DNA of 64,000 bases from contig NZ_JBGUAY010000001.1 in the NCBI RefSeq assembly GCF_041821025.1, positions 310,001 through 374,000 of the forward strand, written 5' to 3'. The notes under the pieces were generated by a model. It searched no databases. It had not been told where the DNA came from and saw only the letters and a program-made list of their open reading frames with translations. The position numbers and the translations under genes were made by a program. This document shows positions 62,750 through 64,000 of this stretch, piece by piece; position 1 is the stretch's first letter, and every line of letters starts with the position of its first letter. The stretch comes from Egicoccus sp. AB-alg6-2 (lineage in GTDB: Bacteria; Actinomycetota; Nitriliruptoria; Nitriliruptorales; Nitriliruptoraceae).

Positions 62750-63190
62750 ATGGCGACCACCCGTACCGCACACGCCGAATGGCAGGGCGACCTGAAGGCC
62801 GGCAGCGGCGACGTCGCGCTCGGTAGCGGGCGCTTCGAGGGCCCCTACACCTTCGTCAGCCGGTTCGAGTCCGGGGAGGGCGGCACCAACCCCGAGGAGC
62901 TGGCGGGCGCCGCGATCGCGTCGTGTTACGCGATGTTCCTCGCCAACGTCCTGGCCCAGGACGGCAACGAGGCCGAGTCGGTACGGACCGAGGCGGTCGT
63001 GGAACTCGACCGCGTCGACGGTGCCCCCACGGTCACCCGTATCGAGCTGCGTGTCGTCGGCAAGGTCCCCGGCATCGACGCCGACGCGTTCACGGCTGCG
63101 GCCGAGAAGGCGAAGGCGGGCTGCCCGATCAGCAAGCTCTACACCGGCGGCTCGGCCGAGATCGTCCTGGACGCCAGCCTCGAGGGCTGA
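62750..63190 (+). CDS. OsmC/Ohr-family peroxidase
   Basis: 146 residues from ATG 62750 with AGGAG seven bases upstream. Two reactive cysteines are in place: IASCYAMFLANVL near residue 63 and AGCPISKLYTGG near 125. The opening ATTRTAHAEWQGDLKAGSG and GGTNPEELAGAA are typical of OsmC. The family reduces organic hydroperoxides by a Cys-Cys mechanism linked to lipoyl groups or thiols. It follows aceE by 36 bases, and co-transcription with a lipoyl-using dehydrogenase would make biochemical sense, but this link is an inference. Confidence 0.93.
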   Translation: MATTRTAHAEWQGDLKAGSGDVALGSGRFEGPYTFVSRFESGEGGTNPEELAGAAIASCYAMFLANVLAQDGNEAESVRTEAVVELDRVDGAPTVTRIELRVVGKVPGIDADAFTAAAEKAKAGCPISKLYTGGSAEIVLDASLEG

Positions 63191-63307
63191 GCCGGGGCCG
63201 GCAAGCGCACGTCGGCGCCGCGGCCGTGGCCGGGGTGTCCCAGTGTGTCCAGGTGGTGCGGTAGAACCGGTCTGCCGCACCACCTCGCCCCGCCGGAGAC
63301 CGAACAC

Positions 63308-63976
63308 GTGGCCGAGCTGACCTACTTCTACGGCACCATGAACTGTGGCAAGTCCACGCTGGCACTGCAGATCCACCACAACGCCGTCATGGCCGGCAAG
63401 CACTGCCTGCTGTTCACCAAGCACGACCGTGGTGGCGGACGGATCAGCTCCCGGATCGGTCTCGCCCAGGACGCGATCGTGGTCGGCGACCACCTCGACA
63501 TCGCCGCGTACGTCCGCTCGGTGACGTCCGGGGGCGAGGCCGTCGACGTGCTCATCTGCGACGAGACCCAGTTCTATTCGCCGGAGCAGATCGAACAGCT
63601 GGCCTGGTTGGTCGACGAGCTCGAGATCGACGTGCAGGCGTTCGGGCTGCTCACCGACTTCGCCACGCACCTGTTCCCCGGGTCGCGGCGGCTGCTCGAG
63701 CTCGCCGACCGTCGGCAGGAACTGCAGGTCGAGGCCCGGTGCTGGTGCGGCGAGCGCGGGACCCACAACGCCCGCACGGTCGGTGGTGCGATCCAGCGGC
63801 AGGGCGAGCAGGTGGTCGTCGGGGACCTTCCACAGGCCTCGCTCGAGACCGGCGACGTGCCCACGGTCGCCTACGAGGTGTTGTGCCGGCGTCACCACCG
63901 CCTGGGCACCACGCGGGCCGAGGCGGACCGGCAACCGGAGAAGGAGCGCGAGCGGACAAGGTTTCCGGTCGCCTGA
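63308..63976 (+). CDS. tdk: thymidine kinase, type II (TK1-like)
   Basis: 222 residues from GTG 63308. It phosphorylates thymidine for salvage. The P-loop GTMNCGKSTLAL near residue 9, Walker B VLICDETQFYS near 81 and lasso region are present. The zinc site is formed by CWCGERGTHNAR near 150 and the terminal VLCRRHH. The lid stretch FTKHDRGGGRISSRIG is typical. It is longer than E. coli Tdk by a charged C-terminal tail (RAEADRQPEKERERTR). It lies 117 bases after the OsmC gene, so it may have its own promoter. Confidence 0.95.
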   Translation: MAELTYFYGTMNCGKSTLALQIHHNAVMAGKHCLLFTKHDRGGGRISSRIGLAQDAIVVGDHLDIAAYVRSVTSGGEAVDVLICDETQFYSPEQIEQLAWLVDELEIDVQAFGLLTDFATHLFPGSRRLLELADRRQELQVEARCWCGERGTHNARTVGGAIQRQGEQVVVGDLPQASLETGDVPTVAYEVLCRRHHRLGTTRAEADRQPEKERERTRFPVA

Positions 63977-63991
63977 TCGCCGCCGAACGGG

Positions 63992-63997
63992 TAGCGT
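63992..63997 (+). promoter_or_regulatory. predicted -10 element for a gene beyond the window
   Basis: TAGCGT near the right edge matches the -10 motif used elsewhere here; the gene it would serve lies outside. Confidence 0.25.
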
Positions 63998-64000
63998 TGT

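Noticed and set aside
59816-63934. A 1372-residue minus-strand frame opposite aceE and tdk
   Set aside because: A typical open antisense frame in GC-rich coding DNA; aceE, the OsmC gene and tdk on the other strand have full family motifs.

Overview
This is one very GC-rich stretch of an Actinomycetota chromosome. A WhiB protein, a BldC homologue, a homodimeric AceE-type pyruvate dehydrogenase, many GTG starts and apparently leaderless genes support that placement. A deep lineage such as Nitriliruptoria is possible, but this is only an impression from gene content. No rRNA, tRNA, CRISPR array, transposase, integrase or prophage gene was recognised. The window reads as core chromosome with a few unusual islands.

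Layout. 1-2.7 kb: end of an NfeD-like membrane protein, whiB, a small DUF4177-like gene, ridA and a hypothetical gene. 2.6-6.0 kb (minus): selB and selA for selenocysteine, separated by a 28-bp tandem triplication. 6.1-19.1 kb (minus): a tightly coupled eight-gene operon (large membrane protein, ABC ATPase, ABC permease, Gln-Gly-repeat membrane protein, MoxR ATPase, DUF58 protein, two vWA membrane proteins). 19.3-22.9 kb: Nudix hydrolase, metallo-beta-lactamase-fold hydrolase, lipoprotein, conserved hypothetical. 23.0-25.3 kb (minus): a sensor kinase preceded by a secreted protein made of eleven GISWT pentapeptides, the least familiar item here. 25.4-36.0 kb (minus): a sulfate assimilation cluster (SLC13 permease, CysNC, CysD, CobA, SirC, APS reductase, sulfite reductase, a degenerate-Sat/APS-kinase fusion). 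36.1-49.0 kb: UDP-glucuronate decarboxylase, PLP decarboxylase, MetF, a GNAT/acyl-CoA synthetase fusion, flavin reductase, CsbD protein and cobalamin-dependent MetH. 49.1-55.2 kb: BMP-type lipoprotein coupled to a GGDEF-EAL protein, then purM and a second, convergent GGDEF-EAL protein. 55.3-59.6 kb: leucine/valine dehydrogenase, hypothetical, bldC, threonine dehydratase and small genes. 59.9-64 kb: aceE, an OsmC protein and thymidine kinase.

How the genes fit together. The cys cluster takes sulfate through APS and sulfite to sulfide and also makes the sirohaem that sulfite reductase needs. MetF and MetH nearby supply the methyl-transfer half of methionine synthesis. SelA and SelB need SelD and tRNA-Sec, which are not here. 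The MoxR/DUF58/vWA/ABC operon looks like a single envelope or chaperone machine. The BMP lipoprotein, its coupled GGDEF-EAL enzyme and purM suggest a link between purine nucleosides and cyclic-di-GMP. The dehydrogenase-hypothetical-bldC order matches the vdh-bldC region I recall from Streptomyces coelicolor.

Read by eye from the sequence and its translations. Start codons were chosen from Shine-Dalgarno sites, gene overlaps and TANNNT -10 motifs. Names rest on motif recognition, not database searches.
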